Shown: positions 1 through 12,254, counted from the stretch's first letter. The stretch is 64,000 bases of DNA from an uncultured Anaerococcus sp. (GCF_943912385.1 NZ_CALTTY010000003.1:62001-126000), one strand, 5' to 3'. Made by a program: numbers and translations. The notes: a model not told the origin generated them from the sequence alone.

Positions 1-10
1 ACCTAGTATT

Positions 11-90
11 TTTGAAATTCAGTTGGCGTTAAAAATTTGATTGTTTGAGCGTTAGCGAGTTATCAAATTTTAGCTGACTGAATTTCGAAA
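11..90. repeat. Long imperfect hairpin
   Basis: GAAATTCAGT (14-23) pairs with ACTGAATTTC (77-86), and AAATTTGAT (33-41) pairs with ATCAAATTT (62-70). An inner GCGTTAGCG sits at the tip. No gene is visible in the first 470 bases, so this is an intergenic palindrome: an end structure of an upstream unit or a REP-like repeat. Confidence 0.6.
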
Positions 91-137
91 AAAGTTTGGA
101 TTATAACTACCTAATACAAAGGCTCCTCCATATCAAT

Positions 138-340
138 AGTTTGCCAATAGGCAAACTCATCTTCCCCCCGCGAGGGGTCCCCCTTTGACGAAGATTCAAT
201 AGTAAATAATATAGAATACCATAAGATTAAAAAAATTAAAACTAAAGTTCAAAGAGAATAATCCTGGAATAACAGACTCACTTAGTGAAAAAATCCCTAG
301 GGCCTCCCCTTTAAACGAAGATTCAATAGTAAATAAAATG
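138..340. repeat. Degenerate direct repeat pair, no gene
   Basis: The 22-mer beginning ACGAAGATTCAATAG occurs at 188-209 and again at 315-336. Each copy follows a pyrimidine-rich GGG...CCCCTTT stretch (about 170-186 and 299-312), so the repeat unit is roughly 40 bp. No coding potential is seen. Confidence 0.55.
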
Positions 341-383
341 ATTATTTAAAATATAAATTCAATTTTGGATTAAAAAATGATAA

Positions 384-444
384 CTTATCTCGGATAAAAA
401 AACATTTAACTTATCAAGGATAAGAAACCATAAAATGGTATAAT
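384..444 (+). promoter_or_regulatory. Operator-like repeats and -10 box before yvlD-nrdB
   Basis: CTTATC-N3-GATAAA (384-398) and CTTATC-N3-GATAAG (410-424) are two copies of one inverted repeat, 26 bp apart. A TATAAT box follows at 439-444 with no clear -35. The spacing suggests a repressor site covering the promoter of the two-gene unit. It does not match the NrdR-box pattern as I know it, and the cognate regulator is unknown. Confidence 0.45.
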
Positions 445-487
445 AATATATAGGAATATTTCATGCTATATGAAAAAGGAGTTTATT

Positions 488-868
488 TTGAATAGACAAA
501 GAAAAAAATCTTTTAGTAAAAAAAGGAGTAATGTTTTGTTAATTCTATTTATTGCAAATGCAATCTCATTGTTTTTAATGAGCAAGTTTATTAGTCATAT
601 TTCTTTTGAGAAATCTTCTGCCCTTCTTATTACTGCGGCTGTTTTGACCCTGCTTCAAAAAGTGGTTGAACCTATTCTTAGGTTTTTTGCTTTTCCTGTA
701 ACAGTTTTGACCTTGGGTTTATTTTCCCTCGTCATCTCAGCTTTTGTTTTATATCTGGCCTTTAAATTTGTTGAGGGAGCCTATATTGATTCCCACTTAT
801 TTAGTTTGGTTATTGCGTCAATTGTTTTATCAATAGTTTCATCTATTGTTTTAAATGTTATTTCCTAG
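488..868 (+). CDS. YvlD / phage-holin-IV superfamily membrane protein
   Basis: The 126-residue protein has a basic head (about 20 residues) and four hydrophobic segments near residues 19-33, 42-58, 70-92 and 101-124. The middle PVTVLTLGLF stretch is typical of the YvlD (holin superfamily IV) family, found in many Firmicutes and linked to envelope stress in Bacillus. I place the start at TTG 488 because AAAAGGAG (474-481) sits 6 nt before it; the in-frame ATG at 470 has no ribosome binding site. The gene ends 9 nt before nrdB, so the two probably share a transcript. Confidence 0.7.
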   Translation: MNRQRKKSFSKKRSNVLLILFIANAISLFLMSKFISHISFEKSSALLITAAVLTLLQKVVEPILRFFAFPVTVLTLGLFSLVISAFVLYLAFKFVEGAYIDSHLFSLVIASIVLSIVSSIVLNVIS

Positions 869-877
869 GAGGTAATA

Positions 878-1936
878 ATGGAAGAAAGTAGAATAAGAGA
901 AGTAGAAAAACGCGGTATTTTTAATGAAGATGGAGATATTGACCTTGGAAAAAGAAAGATTATCCAAGGAAATACTACCAACTTAAATGACTTTAACAAT
1001 CTAAAATATACATGGACTAGTGATTGGTATAGGCAGGCTATGAATAACTTCTGGATACCGGAAGAAGTAAACCTAAACCAGGATATCAAGGACTATAGGA
1101 AGCTCGACCAGAATGAAAAAAGAGCCTATGATATGATCATATCTTTTTTAACCTACCTTGATTCAATTCAAACAGCCAACCTGCCAAACCTACAAACCTA
1201 TGTTACAGCAAATGAAATAAACCTGTGCCTGTCAATCCAGACCTACCAGGAGTCTATCCACTCCCAATCATATTCTTATATTCTCGATACCATCTGTTCA
1301 CCAGAGGAGAGGACTAGGATTTTATACCTGTGGAAGGAAGATGACCACCTTTTAAGACGTAATGAATTTATAGGTGACCAATACAATGAGTTTTTAGAAA
1401 AGGATAATGAATTCCATTTTGTAAAGGCCTTAATTGCTAATTACATCCTTGAAGGAATATATTTCTACTCAGGATTTTCTTTCTTCTATAATCTAGGAAG
1501 AAATGGGAAGATGCCTGGAACAGTCCAGGAGATTAGGTATATCAATAGGGATGAAAATACTCACTTATGGCTTTTTAGGTCGCTTATTAATGACCTTAAG
1601 AAGGAAAGGCCAGATTTATTTACAAAAGAGGCTACAGAAATCTATAGGGATATGCTAAAGGAAGGTGTCCGCCAAGAAATAGAATGGGGTAAGTATGCAA
1701 TAGGGGATAATATAGCAGGCCTATCTACAAGTATGGTTGAAGACTATATAAAATACCTAGGTAACCTTCGTGCCAAGGGTTTAGGTTTTGATCCCCTATA
1801 TGAAGGCTATGATGAAATCCCTCAATCAATGAAATGGGTAGAAGAATATGCAGACGCAAACGCAGTTAAGACTGACTTCTTTGAAGCCAAGGTAACTGCC
1901 TATTCTAAATCATCTATAATAGAAGACGACCTATAA
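878..1936 (+). CDS. nrdB: Ribonucleotide reductase beta subunit (class I)
   Basis: The 352-residue protein supplies the radical for reduction of ribonucleotides to deoxyribonucleotides. The metal ligands are visible: D95 (in LDSIQ), E125 and H128 (in QESIHSQSY), E192, and E226/H229 (in DENTHL). The radical tyrosine is Y132, at the usual H+4 position. Length and motifs match class Ia/NrdB-like proteins. AGGAGG precedes ATG 878. The catalytic alpha subunit (NrdA/NrdE) is not adjacent: the gene upstream is a YvlD protein and downstream is a terminator. The partner must be encoded elsewhere. Confidence 0.92.
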   Translation: MEESRIREVEKRGIFNEDGDIDLGKRKIIQGNTTNLNDFNNLKYTWTSDWYRQAMNNFWIPEEVNLNQDIKDYRKLDQNEKRAYDMIISFLTYLDSIQTANLPNLQTYVTANEINLCLSIQTYQESIHSQSYSYILDTICSPEERTRILYLWKEDDHLLRRNEFIGDQYNEFLEKDNEFHFVKALIANYILEGIYFYSGFSFFYNLGRNGKMPGTVQEIRYINRDENTHLWLFRSLINDLKKERPDLFTKEATEIYRDMLKEGVRQEIEWGKYAIGDNIAGLSTSMVEDYIKYLGNLRAKGLGFDPLYEGYDEIPQSMKWVEEYADANAVKTDFFEAKVTAYSKSSIIEDDL

Positions 1937-1943
1937 AATAAAA

Positions 1944-1970
1944 GCCAGAGCATATTTTGCTCTGGTTTTT
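1944..1970 (+). terminator. Rho-independent terminator of nrdB
   Basis: CCAGAGCA (1945-1952) pairs with TGCTCTGG (1958-1965) and is followed by five T. Confidence 0.85.
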
Positions 1971-1972
1971 AC

Positions 1973-2122
1973 TTATATAGTTGAAATTAATATAAGAAAA
2001 TACCAAAAAATGATAAGCGAGATATTGTACTTATCATATTTTGTTTTTCTTTTCAATATGAATCTCCTGTAGAGATAGACTAGGATGTTTATTACTAGAA
2101 TAATAGTAAAAAATTTACGCAT
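1973..2122 (-). CDS. Small membrane protein, 49 aa
   Basis: An open frame starts at ATG 2122 behind an excellent ribosome binding site (AGGAGGTAAAT on the minus strand). The product has two hydrophobic stretches (about residues 5-18 and 34-48) separated by a basic turn rich in Lys and Arg. The family is not recognised. Its 3' end abuts the nrdB terminator. The strong RBS and membrane-like composition argue for a real gene despite the size; a leader peptide is the alternative. Confidence 0.5.
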   Translation of the reverse strand: MRKFFTIILVINILVYLYRRFILKRKTKYDKYNISLIIFWYFLILISTI

Positions 2123-2168
2123 ATTTACCTCCTTTGTTTCTTTATATTAGGTATATTAGGTCTGACCT

Positions 2169-2184
2169 TGTTTCACATGAAACA
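2169..2184. other. parS-like site
   Basis: TGTTTCACATGAAACA differs at one base from the canonical ParB site TGTTTCACGTGAAACA. It lies between the small membrane gene and the lipoprotein gene, just outside the latter's stop. No T-tract follows, so it is not a typical terminator. Confidence 0.45.
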
Positions 2185-2187
2185 CTT

Positions 2188-3276
2188 CTACCTTATCGAA
2201 TCTCTAATCGAATCTGCCATGGATTTTACCAGAGATTGGTTTGCTAGAGGCCCGACTACTATTATTGTAAGATAGGAATTTTCTCTTTTAATGACAAACT
2301 TCTTGCCTGTCAGTGTATTTTCTTTAATATAAAGTCTTACGTCAGATTCTAAGAGCCAATCTGAAAAACTTACTTTTCCCATATTGATAATTTTAGCGGG
2401 ATATATGACATCACCCGAATTTTCTCCGAGGGCCTTATAAATTGACCCGTCAATTTTATCCTCTTTCATGATTATTTCGCCTATTACTTCGTTATCTTTT
2501 TTGGCTACGAAGGATTTGAAATTTTCCTTGTCCTGGTTTAAGTAGAAATTTTCTGGGATTTTTAGAGAAAGACCTGACATTTCTACATCTCTTGTCGCAA
2601 AAACTGATAGGCTATTCTTATAATCTAAAAATGACTTATTAACCTCAATCACATCATCTCCCTGGCAGTAGGCAGTCATCAGCATATCTGCCATAATATT
2701 TGACCCTGTTTTGTAGGAGTCTGTTTTTATTATGAAATATATGGTTGAGTTTTGGCTTTTTATAAAAAAGTGGGTATAAATGTAAGAATCATCAGATGTG
2801 ATAAAATAAGCACTTTCTAAGCCATTTAACTTGTTTGGCACGGGTTTTGAAACAAGATTTTTTCCTAAATCTTTCTTATTAATAATTTCCTTAGATAATT
2901 CAATCAGGTCTTTCTTTGAATCTAGACTTTTAAAGGAAATTAGGATATTGTAGGAGTCTGCAAGTGGGAAATCTATAAAATAAAGGTCATCTTTTTTAAA
3001 TATCTCACACTTTTCTGGAATCCTAAAGTATATGTCCCTAAACCTTATTTCTTTGTTATAATCGAGATTAGCAAGGTCTTTTTTCTCATAGGTTTTTGCG
3101 TCTTTATCCACAGAAGAAGGGTAGTTTATGAGTCTTGAGTTGGTATATAGGCTATCATCTTCCTTGAATTTATCAAGTCTTTCGAGGGTATAGGTATATT
3201 TGTCCACTTGACCTTCCCTAGTGCATCCCGGTACAAAGATAAGGAGGACTAGGATTATTTTTAATAATTTTTTCAT
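2188..3276 (-). CDS. Lipoprotein of unknown function
   Basis: The 362-residue protein begins with a Lys-rich, hydrophobic signal peptide ending in the lipobox VPGC (C18), so it should be lipid-anchored outside the membrane. The rest is a mixed alpha/beta sequence rich in Lys, Asp and Ser with no motif I recognise. It may hold two similar halves, since FRIPEKCEIF and LKIPENFYL occupy comparable positions around residues 83 and 237. It is transcribed divergently from the V-ATPase operon; a TATAAT on the minus strand (3336-3331) may be its -10. Confidence 0.8.
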   Translation of the reverse strand: MKKLLKIILVLLIFVPGCTREGQVDKYTYTLERLDKFKEDDSLYTNSRLINYPSSVDKDAKTYEKKDLANLDYNKEIRFRDIYFRIPEKCEIFKKDDLYFIDFPLADSYNILISFKSLDSKKDLIELSKEIINKKDLGKNLVSKPVPNKLNGLESAYFITSDDSYIYTHFFIKSQNSTIYFIIKTDSYKTGSNIMADMLMTAYCQGDDVIEVNKSFLDYKNSLSVFATRDVEMSGLSLKIPENFYLNQDKENFKSFVAKKDNEVIGEIIMKEDKIDGSIYKALGENSGDVIYPAKIINMGKVSFSDWLLESDVRLYIKENTLTGKKFVIKRENSYLTIIVVGPLANQSLVKSMADSIRDSIR

Positions 3277-3342
3277 ATATTTTCCTTTATTTTGCTTAAA
3301 ATTTATAAAAATAAGTCTTATTTTGTCTAAATTATACCATAA

Positions 3343-3388
3343 TTGGTTAAAAATATGATATAATTTAATTGTGATTAGGGGGGTGAAT
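3343..3388 (+). promoter_or_regulatory. Promoter and RBS of the V-ATPase operon
   Basis: TATAAT at 3359-3364 lies 25 nt upstream of ATG 3390, with a G-rich Shine-Dalgarno (GGGGGGTGA, about 3378-3386). No convincing -35 is visible at 16-18 bp. Confidence 0.5.
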
Positions 3389-3389
3389 T

Positions 3390-3699
3390 ATGACTGATGA
3401 TATTTTAAATCAAGTCAAGACGGCCGAGGAGTCGGCTGCCAAAGAGATTGATTTGGCCAAAGACAAAGCTCGAAAGATAGTCGATCAAGCAAAGATTACG
3501 GCAGAAAAAACTTATAAAGAAGAAATAAGTGCTGCCAAAGATAAGGCGAAGAACTTGACTAGTCAGGCGGAAGATGAGGCCCAAAAGGAAAGTAAACCAG
3601 TATTAGAAAAAGCAGAGAGGGAGTCTGTTGAGATTAAGAAAAGGGATTTTTCTGAAATTGATAAGATTGTTAACTTGCTTGTAGAAAGGATTGTAAATA

Positions 3700-3713
<14 letters not shown>
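3390..3713 (+). CDS. ntpF: V-type ATPase peripheral-stalk subunit (G/H type)
   Basis: The 107-residue protein is almost entirely charged helix (repeated Lys/Glu/Ala heptads, residues about 5-90), as expected for the stalk subunit that pairs with subunit E to brace the V1 head against subunit I. It is first in the operon, as in Enterococcus hirae ntpFIKECGABD. The gene overlaps the next by 14 nt. Sequence identity within this family is low, so the assignment rests on coiled-coil character, size and position. Confidence 0.85.
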
Positions 3714-6086
<2,373 letters not shown>

Positions 6087-6101
6087 TATTAGGATAAGAT
6101 T

Positions 6102-6665
6102 ATGAATAATCTTGATTTAATATTAGGATCTATAAAGAATAAGGCAGAAGAAGAAAAAAAACAGATATTAGATAAGGCTAGAAAAGAAGCGGACGAAATT
6201 ATAGCAGATGCTAAAAATAAGGCTGGCAAAGAAGCGGAAAGAATTATGGATAAGGCTGATGCAGATAGTAAGCTAATCCTAGATAATGAAAGGCTATCTG
6301 CTTCTCGTAAGGCCCGCGATATAAAAATCGGAGCAAAAAATGATCTTATAAACCAGGTTATGGAAAAGGTCATTGAAAAATTAAAAAACCTTGATGAAAA
6401 AGACTACAAAGACTTTGTTCTAAATAGGATAAAAGACTTTGATGGTAGGGGGGCTGACCTTGTTTTAAAAGAAGGCATGGAAAATGCCTTTGACGAGGCT
6501 GACCTAAATGGTCTAAACATCCTAGACGAAACTACAGACGACGGTTTTATTATCAAAAGTAAAAACCTAACTTACGACAACTCTTTTTCATCAATCGTAG
6601 ATTATGAAAAAGATGAAATCAAAAAAATAATATCTGACGCACTTTTTACTAAGGATGTAATATGA
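6102..6665 (+). CDS. ntpE: V-type ATPase subunit E (peripheral stalk)
   Basis: The 187-residue protein has a long charged helix (residues about 10-100), which pairs with NtpF in the stalk, followed by a globular C-terminal domain of about 80 residues that contacts the A/B head. It sits between the K and C genes as in other ntp operons. Its stop overlaps the ntpC start by 4 nt. Translation starts at ATG 6102 behind a modest AGGA ribosome binding site. Confidence 0.9.
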   Translation: MNNLDLILGSIKNKAEEEKKQILDKARKEADEIIADAKNKAGKEAERIMDKADADSKLILDNERLSASRKARDIKIGAKNDLINQVMEKVIEKLKNLDEKDYKDFVLNRIKDFDGRGADLVLKEGMENAFDEADLNGLNILDETTDDGFIIKSKNLTYDNSFSSIVDYEKDEIKKIISDALFTKDVI

Positions 6666-7708
6666 AAAGAGAAAACTTCATAGCAGCTTCTATATCCACA
6701 AGGATATACGAAGACGATCTGCTTAAGGCTCGTGACCTTGAAAGACTAAATGACTATGAAAGTTTAAGCGAAGTGTTAAATTCCTTATCTGACTCATCCT
6801 ACGGATCTTATATAGGAGACCTAGCTAGGGACGAGGAATATGAAGAGATTTTAAATAAGGAACTAGGAAGGGTTTATGAAAAAGTATCAGATGTGACTCC
6901 TGATAAGAATATAAGTCAGTATCTGATAGAAAAATATAACTTTCATAACCTAAAACTTCTAGTAAAAGAAATTATCCAAGATGAAGATTATAGGAAAATT
7001 TATTCTCCTATGGCAAATGTCGACACAGACTATGTGAAAAGGGAACTTTTAAGGACTACGGAGGAAGGGATCGACTTTAACTTATTTGGCGAAGAAGAAA
7101 AGCCAGAAGATGAAAGAGACCTCTACCTATCCTATGCCGAAAAGGCCCTAAATGCTTATGAAGATAACGAAAACCCGGCCATGATAGACATATCCCTAGA
7201 CAAGTCCTATTATGAAAGAAAGCTTGCCCTAGCAGACGCTACAGAGATTGAAAGTCTGATAGCCTATACCAAGGAAGCCATAGACCTTATAAATATCAAG
7301 ACCCTTTTAAGAATAAGAGGCCAAAAACTCGACCTTGACTACCTAAAAAATTCCCTAATAGATGGGGGAAATCTTGACAAGGACGAGGTCTTAGACTTAT
7401 TCGGAAAAGATGTGGAAGAGATAATAATTAAGACTGCAAGTCTTGATATTAATAAATATCTCACAGCTAGTCTTGATAAGGACAAAGATGATAAGGAAAA
7501 CCTCCTTGATTTGGAAAAGGCCATAGATGATCATTTCATGGACTTTGCAAAGAGTGCAAAATCTATGACCTATGGACCAGAAGTCCTCTTAGGCTACCTA
7601 ATTGCCAAGGAACAGGAGATTAAAAACCTAAGGATAATCTTTATTTCTAAGTTAAACTCACTTCCAAAAGACTTTACAAGGGAAAGGTTAAGAGAAGCTT
7701 ATGTATAA
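6662..7708 (+). CDS. ntpC: V-type ATPase subunit C (d-type, rotor coupling)
   Basis: The 348-residue, mostly helical soluble protein matches the family of the funnel-shaped subunit that links the central shaft (D and G/F) to the K ring. The phrases [16 protein letters not shown] and [17 protein letters not shown] are typical of this family; the latter is its C-terminal signature. It overlaps ntpE (4 nt) and ntpG (8 nt). Confidence 0.92.
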   Translation: MKRENFIAASISTRIYEDDLLKARDLERLNDYESLSEVLNSLSDSSYGSYIGDLARDEEYEEILNKELGRVYEKVSDVTPDKNISQYLIEKYNFHNLKLLVKEIIQDEDYRKIYSPMANVDTDYVKRELLRTTEEGIDFNLFGEEEKPEDERDLYLSYAEKALNAYEDNENPAMIDISLDKSYYERKLALADATEIESLIAYTKEAIDLINIKTLLRIRGQKLDLDYLKNSLIDGGNLDKDEVLDLFGKDVEEIIIKTASLDINKYLTASLDKDKDDKENLLDLEKAIDDHFMDFAKSAKSMTYGPEVLLGYLIAKEQEIKNLRIIFISKLNSLPKDFTRERLREAYV

Positions 7709-8012
7709 GATTGGAGTAATTGGCGATAAGGATTCAATCCTTGCCTTTAAGGCAATAGGGATTGATACCTTTACAGCCATTGATAAAAAAGATGCAGAAA
7801 AACTTGTGAAAAAGCTAGCCGGGGAAGACTACGGTGTGATCTTCATAACCGAATCCCTAGCCCAGCTTATCCAAGAAACAATAGATAAATACAGGGAAAG
7901 TATGACTCCAGCCATTATCTTAATCCCATCAAACAAGGGATCAATGGGTATTGGCCTTGCTGATATCAACCGTTCAGTTGAAAAGGCAGTCGGAGCTAAC
8001 ATCCTAAATTAA
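7701..8012 (+). CDS. ntpG: V-type ATPase subunit F (central shaft; NtpG)
   Basis: The 103-residue protein opens with [20 protein letters not shown], the family signature of the shaft subunit (yeast Vma7/F). It has a Rossmann-like fold and a C-terminal helix that contacts subunit D. It starts within the end of ntpC. A GGAG ribosome binding site for the following gene overlaps the end of this one. Confidence 0.93.
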   Translation: MYKIGVIGDKDSILAFKAIGIDTFTAIDKKDAEKLVKKLAGEDYGVIFITESLAQLIQETIDKYRESMTPAIILIPSNKGSMGIGLADINRSVEKAVGANILN

Positions 8013-8023
8013 AGGAGCTTAAT

Positions 8024-9781
8024 TTGAATATAGGTAAAATTACTAAAGTATCTGGACCACTTATAGAGGCAGAGGGCTTATCTGATGCCAATATCTATGA
8101 CGTGGTTGAGGTATCAAAAGATAAGCTCATCGGTGAAATAATAGAGATGAGGGGAGATGTAGCAAGTATTCAAGTTTACGAAGAGACCACAGGTATAGGA
8201 CCTGGGGATGAGGTTGTATCAACAGGTAGGCCTCTTTCTGTAGAACTTGGACCTGGCATGCTCGAAAGGATGTATGACGGAATCCAAAGACCACTTGAAA
8301 AACTTGAAGACCTTGCAGGAAATTTCCTAGAAAGAGGAGTTACAGCACCAGCCCTAGACAGGGATAGACTTTGGGAATTTAAGCCAATAGCAAGTATTGG
8401 AGATAAGCTAACTGCAGGTGATATCATAGGTGAAGTTGAAGAAACATCTGTAATAAATCACAAGATTATGGTGCCACATGGAATTAGCGGAAAGTTAAAA
8501 GATATAAAATTTGGTGAATTTAAAGTCGATGAAACTATAGCTGTTATAGAAACAGAAGATGGTGACAAGGACCTTAACATGATCCAACACTGGCCAGTAA
8601 GAAAGGGAAGACCAATCAAGGAAAAAATAGACCCAGATGAGCCACTTATTACAGGTCAAAGGGTAATAGATACCTTCTTTCCAGTTGCCAAGGGAGGTAC
8701 TGCAGCCATCCCAGGACCATTCGGATCAGGTAAGACAGTAGTCCAACACCAGATTGCAAAATACGCAGATGCTGACATAGTTATCTATGTTGGTTGTGGT
8801 GAACGTGGTAACGAGATGACTGACGTACTAAATGAATTCCCTGAACTAATCGACCCAAAAACAGGTGAATCGATCATGAAACGTACAGTCCTAATAGCAA
8901 ACACATCAAACATGCCGGTAGCAGCAAGAGAGGCCTCTATCTATACAGGTATTACCCTTGCAGAATACTACAGAGACATGGGTTATAATGTGGCCATGAT
9001 GGCAGACTCCACATCCAGATGGGCAGAAGCCCTCCGTGAGATGAGTGGACGTCTGGAAGAGATGCCAGGGGATGAAGGTTATCCAGCCTACCTTGCCAGC
9101 CGTGTTGCAGACTTCTACGAAAGAGCAGGTAAGGTAAGAGTCCTTGGAGACAGGGATGATATAGGAACCCTATCAGTAATCGGGGCCGTATCACCTCCAG
9201 GAGGGGACTTATCAGAACCGGTTACCCAAGCGACCCTTCGTATAGTAAAGGTCTTCTGGGGACTAGACTATGACCTATCCTACCAAAGACACTTCCCAGC
9301 TATAAACTGGCTAAACTCTTATTCTTTATACCAAGATAAGATGGATGAGTATATAGATACAAATGTCGATGAAGAATTTTCTACCATAAGAAAGCGTGCC
9401 ATGAGTCTATTACAACAAGAATCTGGCCTCTTAGAGGTAGTAAGGCTTGTAGGACGTGACGCCCTATCAGACGATGATAAGCTTAAACTAAACGTCACCA
9501 AGTCTATAAGGGAAGACTACCTCCAACAAAACGCCTTCCATGACGTAGACACCTACTGTTCGCTTAATAAGCAAGATAAGATGCTCCACCTAGTTTTATA
9601 TAACTACGATAAATCTCTTGAAGCCCTAGGAAATGGAGTGGAAATTAGTGAAATAGAAAAACTTGATATCAACGAATCTATTTCAAGATTAAAACTTATA
9701 AGCGAAGATAACAAGGAAAAATTTGACCAAATCAAAGACGAAATCGATAAGGCTATAAGCAAGCTAATAAAGGAGGCATAG
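8024..9781 (+). CDS. ntpA: V-type ATPase catalytic subunit A
   Basis: The 585-residue protein hydrolyses ATP. The Walker A motif GPFGSGKT is at residues 231-238. The GERGNEM motif follows at about 260, and the bulge domain typical of A subunits lies at about 120-180. The start codon is TTG (8024-8026), 7 nt after AAGGAG. It is followed 4 nt later by ntpB behind GGAGG. Full length and colinear with the family. Confidence 0.96.
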   Translation: MNIGKITKVSGPLIEAEGLSDANIYDVVEVSKDKLIGEIIEMRGDVASIQVYEETTGIGPGDEVVSTGRPLSVELGPGMLERMYDGIQRPLEKLEDLAGNFLERGVTAPALDRDRLWEFKPIASIGDKLTAGDIIGEVEETSVINHKIMVPHGISGKLKDIKFGEFKVDETIAVIETEDGDKDLNMIQHWPVRKGRPIKEKIDPDEPLITGQRVIDTFFPVAKGGTAAIPGPFGSGKTVVQHQIAKYADADIVIYVGCGERGNEMTDVLNEFPELIDPKTGESIMKRTVLIANTSNMPVAAREASIYTGITLAEYYRDMGYNVAMMADSTSRWAEALREMSGRLEEMPGDEGYPAYLASRVADFYERAGKVRVLGDRDDIGTLSVIGAVSPPGGDLSEPVTQATLRIVKVFWGLDYDLSYQRHFPAINWLNSYSLYQDKMDEYIDTNVDEEFSTIRKRAMSLLQQESGLLEVVRLVGRDALSDDDKLKLNVTKSIREDYLQQNAFHDVDTYCSLNKQDKMLHLVLYNYDKSLEALGNGVEISEIEKLDINESISRLKLISEDNKEKFDQIKDEIDKAISKLIKEA

Positions 9782-9785
9782 ACGG

Positions 9786-11153
9786 ATGTTAAAAGAATAT
9801 AAGTCAGTAACAGAAGTAGTTGGCCCTCTTATGCTTGTTGAAGGCGTAGAGGGAGTAGACTTTGAAGAGTTAGTAGATATCAAACTTCAAACAGGAGAGC
9901 ACAGAAGAGGTAGGGTAATCGAAATAAACAAAGACCGTGCCATGGTTCAGCTGTTTGAAGGATCAACAGGAATCAACCTGGATGGAACTTCAGTAAGGTT
10001 TCTAGGCAGACCCCTAGAACTTGCTGTAAGTGAAGATATGATAGGTCGTGCCTTTAACGGTCTTGGTGTGGCAATTGATGATGGACCAGAGATAATTCCA
10101 GAAGATAAGAGGGATGTTAATGGAACAGCCATAAACCCAGTATCAAGGGACTACCCATCAGAATTTATCCAAACAGGAATCTCAACTATAGACGGCCTAA
10201 ACACCCTAGTTAGGGGACAAAAGCTGCCTATATTTTCTGGTAACGGTCTGCCACACAACAAGGTAGCAGCTCAGATAGCTAGACAAGCTAAGGTTCTCGG
10301 AGATGATGAGGGCTTTGCTGTAGTATTTGCAGCCATAGGTATAACCTTCGAAGAAGCCCAATTTTTCATGGATGACTTTAAAAAGACAGGGGCTATAGAT
10401 CGTTCGGTATTATTTATGAACTTAGCAGATGACCCAGCAATCGAGCGTTTATCAACACCAAAGATGGCCCTAACCTGTGCAGAATACCTTGCCTTTGAAA
10501 AGGACATGCAAGTTCTTGTAGTTATGACCGACATGACTAACTACGCAGAGGCCCTACGTGAAGTATCTGCAGCCAGGAAGGAAGTACCAGGTAGACGTGG
10601 TTATCCAGGTTACCTATATACAGACCTTTCTACAATCTATGAAAGGGCAGGTAAATTGCGTGGTAAACCAGGAACAATTACCCAAATTCCTATATTATCC
10701 ATGCCAGAAGATGATATAACCCACCCAATACCAGACCTAACAGGCTATATTACCGAGGGACAAATCATCCTAAGCCGTGGTCTTTACAACCAAGGTGTGG
10801 AACCACCTGTTGAAATCCTACCGTCCCTATCAAGACTTAAGGATAAGGGTATAGGAAAGGGCAAGACCCGTGAGGACCATGCAGATACTATGAACCAAAT
10901 CTACGCAGCCTACGCATCAGGTGTGGACGCTAGAGAGCTTCAAAAAATTCTGGGTGACTCTGCCCTATCAGATGCAGACCTTGCCTTTGCAGAATTTGCT
11001 AAGGAATTTGAAGAAAGATATATAAACCAAGGTTACTATACAAATAGGTCAATCGAAGAAACCCTAGAACTGGGTTGGGAACTATTAAAGATAATTCCTA
11101 AGTCAGAACTTAAGAGAATCGACGATGCCCTAATAGAAAAATACATGGACTAG
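9786..11153 (+). CDS. ntpB: V-type ATPase regulatory subunit B
   Basis: The 455-residue non-catalytic subunit alternates with A in the head hexamer. Instead of a full P-loop it carries the B-type [15 protein letters not shown] stretch near residue 145. The family phrase [20 protein letters not shown] is present at about 237-256. Start ATG 9786 lies close behind the GGAGG inside the end of ntpA, so the two are probably coupled to give equal amounts. Confidence 0.96.
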   Translation: MLKEYKSVTEVVGPLMLVEGVEGVDFEELVDIKLQTGEHRRGRVIEINKDRAMVQLFEGSTGINLDGTSVRFLGRPLELAVSEDMIGRAFNGLGVAIDDGPEIIPEDKRDVNGTAINPVSRDYPSEFIQTGISTIDGLNTLVRGQKLPIFSGNGLPHNKVAAQIARQAKVLGDDEGFAVVFAAIGITFEEAQFFMDDFKKTGAIDRSVLFMNLADDPAIERLSTPKMALTCAEYLAFEKDMQVLVVMTDMTNYAEALREVSAARKEVPGRRGYPGYLYTDLSTIYERAGKLRGKPGTITQIPILSMPEDDITHPIPDLTGYITEGQIILSRGLYNQGVEPPVEILPSLSRLKDKGIGKGKTREDHADTMNQIYAAYASGVDARELQKILGDSALSDADLAFAEFAKEFEERYINQGYYTNRSIEETLELGWELLKIIPKSELKRIDDALIEKYMD

Positions 11154-11156
11154 CCT

Positions 11157-11795
11157 ATGGCAAGATTAAAAGTAACCCCAACTAGGATGAACCTAAACAC
11201 CCTAAAGGGAAGACTTGCCACAGCCAAAAGGGGCTATAAACTCTTAAAGGACAAACAAGATGAGCTGATGAGACAGTTCCTTGAATTAATCAGGGAAAAT
11301 AAAAAGCTCAGAGAGGAAGTAGAAAAAGAATTATCAGATTCTTTTGGGGCTTTCCTTATGGCATCAGCCTTCATGAGCCCAGAAGTCCTAGAAGAAGCGG
11401 TAAGCTTCCCAACCCAAGAGGTTGGCGTTGACATAAAGACAAAAAACGTCATGAGTGTTAGGATTCCTAAGATGGAATTTAAAGTCAATGTAAATGAAAA
11501 AGCCTCCATGTTCCCATATGGCTATGCCACAACAAGTGTGGGACTAGATGAGGCTATCCTAAAGCTAAACCATGTAACAGACAGGCTCCTAGAGCTTGCT
11601 GAACTTGAAAAGACAACTCAGTTAATGGCAGATGAGATAGAATCAACAAGAAGAAGGGTAAACGCCCTAGAATATAGGACCATCCCAGACCTTGAAGAAA
11701 CTATCAAATACATCAGAGCCAAACTAGAAGAAAACGAAAGAGCAACCATATCAAGACTGATGAAGGTCAAGGATATAATATCAGAAGAAGCTTAA
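11157..11795 (+). CDS. ntpD: V-type ATPase subunit D (central rotor shaft)
   Basis: The 212-residue protein opens with RLKVTPTRMNLNTLKGRLATA, typical of the V/A-ATPase D subunit, and is two long coiled helices with a short beta region between them. It rotates inside the A3B3 head. It is the last gene of the operon, 3 nt after ntpB, with a terminator directly behind. No NtpH- or NtpJ-like gene follows, unlike E. hirae. Confidence 0.94.
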   Translation: MARLKVTPTRMNLNTLKGRLATAKRGYKLLKDKQDELMRQFLELIRENKKLREEVEKELSDSFGAFLMASAFMSPEVLEEAVSFPTQEVGVDIKTKNVMSVRIPKMEFKVNVNEKASMFPYGYATTSVGLDEAILKLNHVTDRLLELAELEKTTQLMADEIESTRRRVNALEYRTIPDLEETIKYIRAKLEENERATISRLMKVKDIISEEA

Positions 11796-11796
11796 A

Positions 11797-11827
11797 AAAG
11801 ACCACCGATTTTATTCGGTGGTTTTTT
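11797..11827 (+). terminator. Terminator of the V-ATPase operon
   Basis: ACCACCGA (11801-11808) pairs with TCGGTGGT (11815-11822), followed by a T run. Confidence 0.88.
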
Positions 11828-11878
11828 ACTAAAGATTAATATGGTTTTGAAGTTATGCCTATTTAAGCAGAAAATTTA

Positions 11879-12064
11879 CTAGGACCTATCCTGGATGTCC
11901 TTATTTCTATTTGTAAAGTACTTGTCAAAAGAGCCAAGAGCAATAAGGCTTGTTCCAATTATCCATCCATAATCAATTTCTCCATTCTTGTAGGACATAA
12001 TAATTGAGACGATTAGGGCGACTAAGGCAAGGATTCATATTATTATTTCTTTATGTGTATTCAT
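11879..12064 (-). pseudogene. Small membrane protein frame interrupted by TGA
   Basis: Behind a strong minus-strand RBS (GGGAGGAA) ATG 12064 opens a 61-codon frame that is clean except for one TGA at 12037-12035 (codon 10). The frame then reads a hydrophobic helix (ILALVALIVSIIM), a short loop, a second weak helix and a charged tail ending RNKDIQDRS. A TGG (Trp) to TGA change or a sequencing error is the simplest explanation. Composition and RBS indicate this was a real gene. Family unknown. Confidence 0.5.
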
Positions 12065-12254
12065 AAGTTCCTCCCTTTCTAGTTTTCCTACCTAGTTTTT
12101 AAATCTATAATCTAAGAAAGGCACAAATTAAGCTATGAAAGCCTTAAATAAAACCTCTGACCTTTCTAATATTAAAAAAATAAGTATAATGTTAAGCGTG
12201 CTCAACTTTTTGGGCTTTATTTTATTTATTATTTTTATTTGTAGGAAGGATTTT

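Noticed and set aside
470..487. ATG start for the YvlD gene
   Set aside because: The RBS lies inside this stretch, so TTG 488 fits better.
2169..2184. Terminator reading of the parS-like palindrome
   Set aside because: The stem is short and no T-tract follows on either strand.
12135..12254. 40-residue N-terminal extension of the NhaC protein
   Set aside because: No RBS before 12135, while AGGAAGGA precedes ATG 12255; kept only as an alternative.
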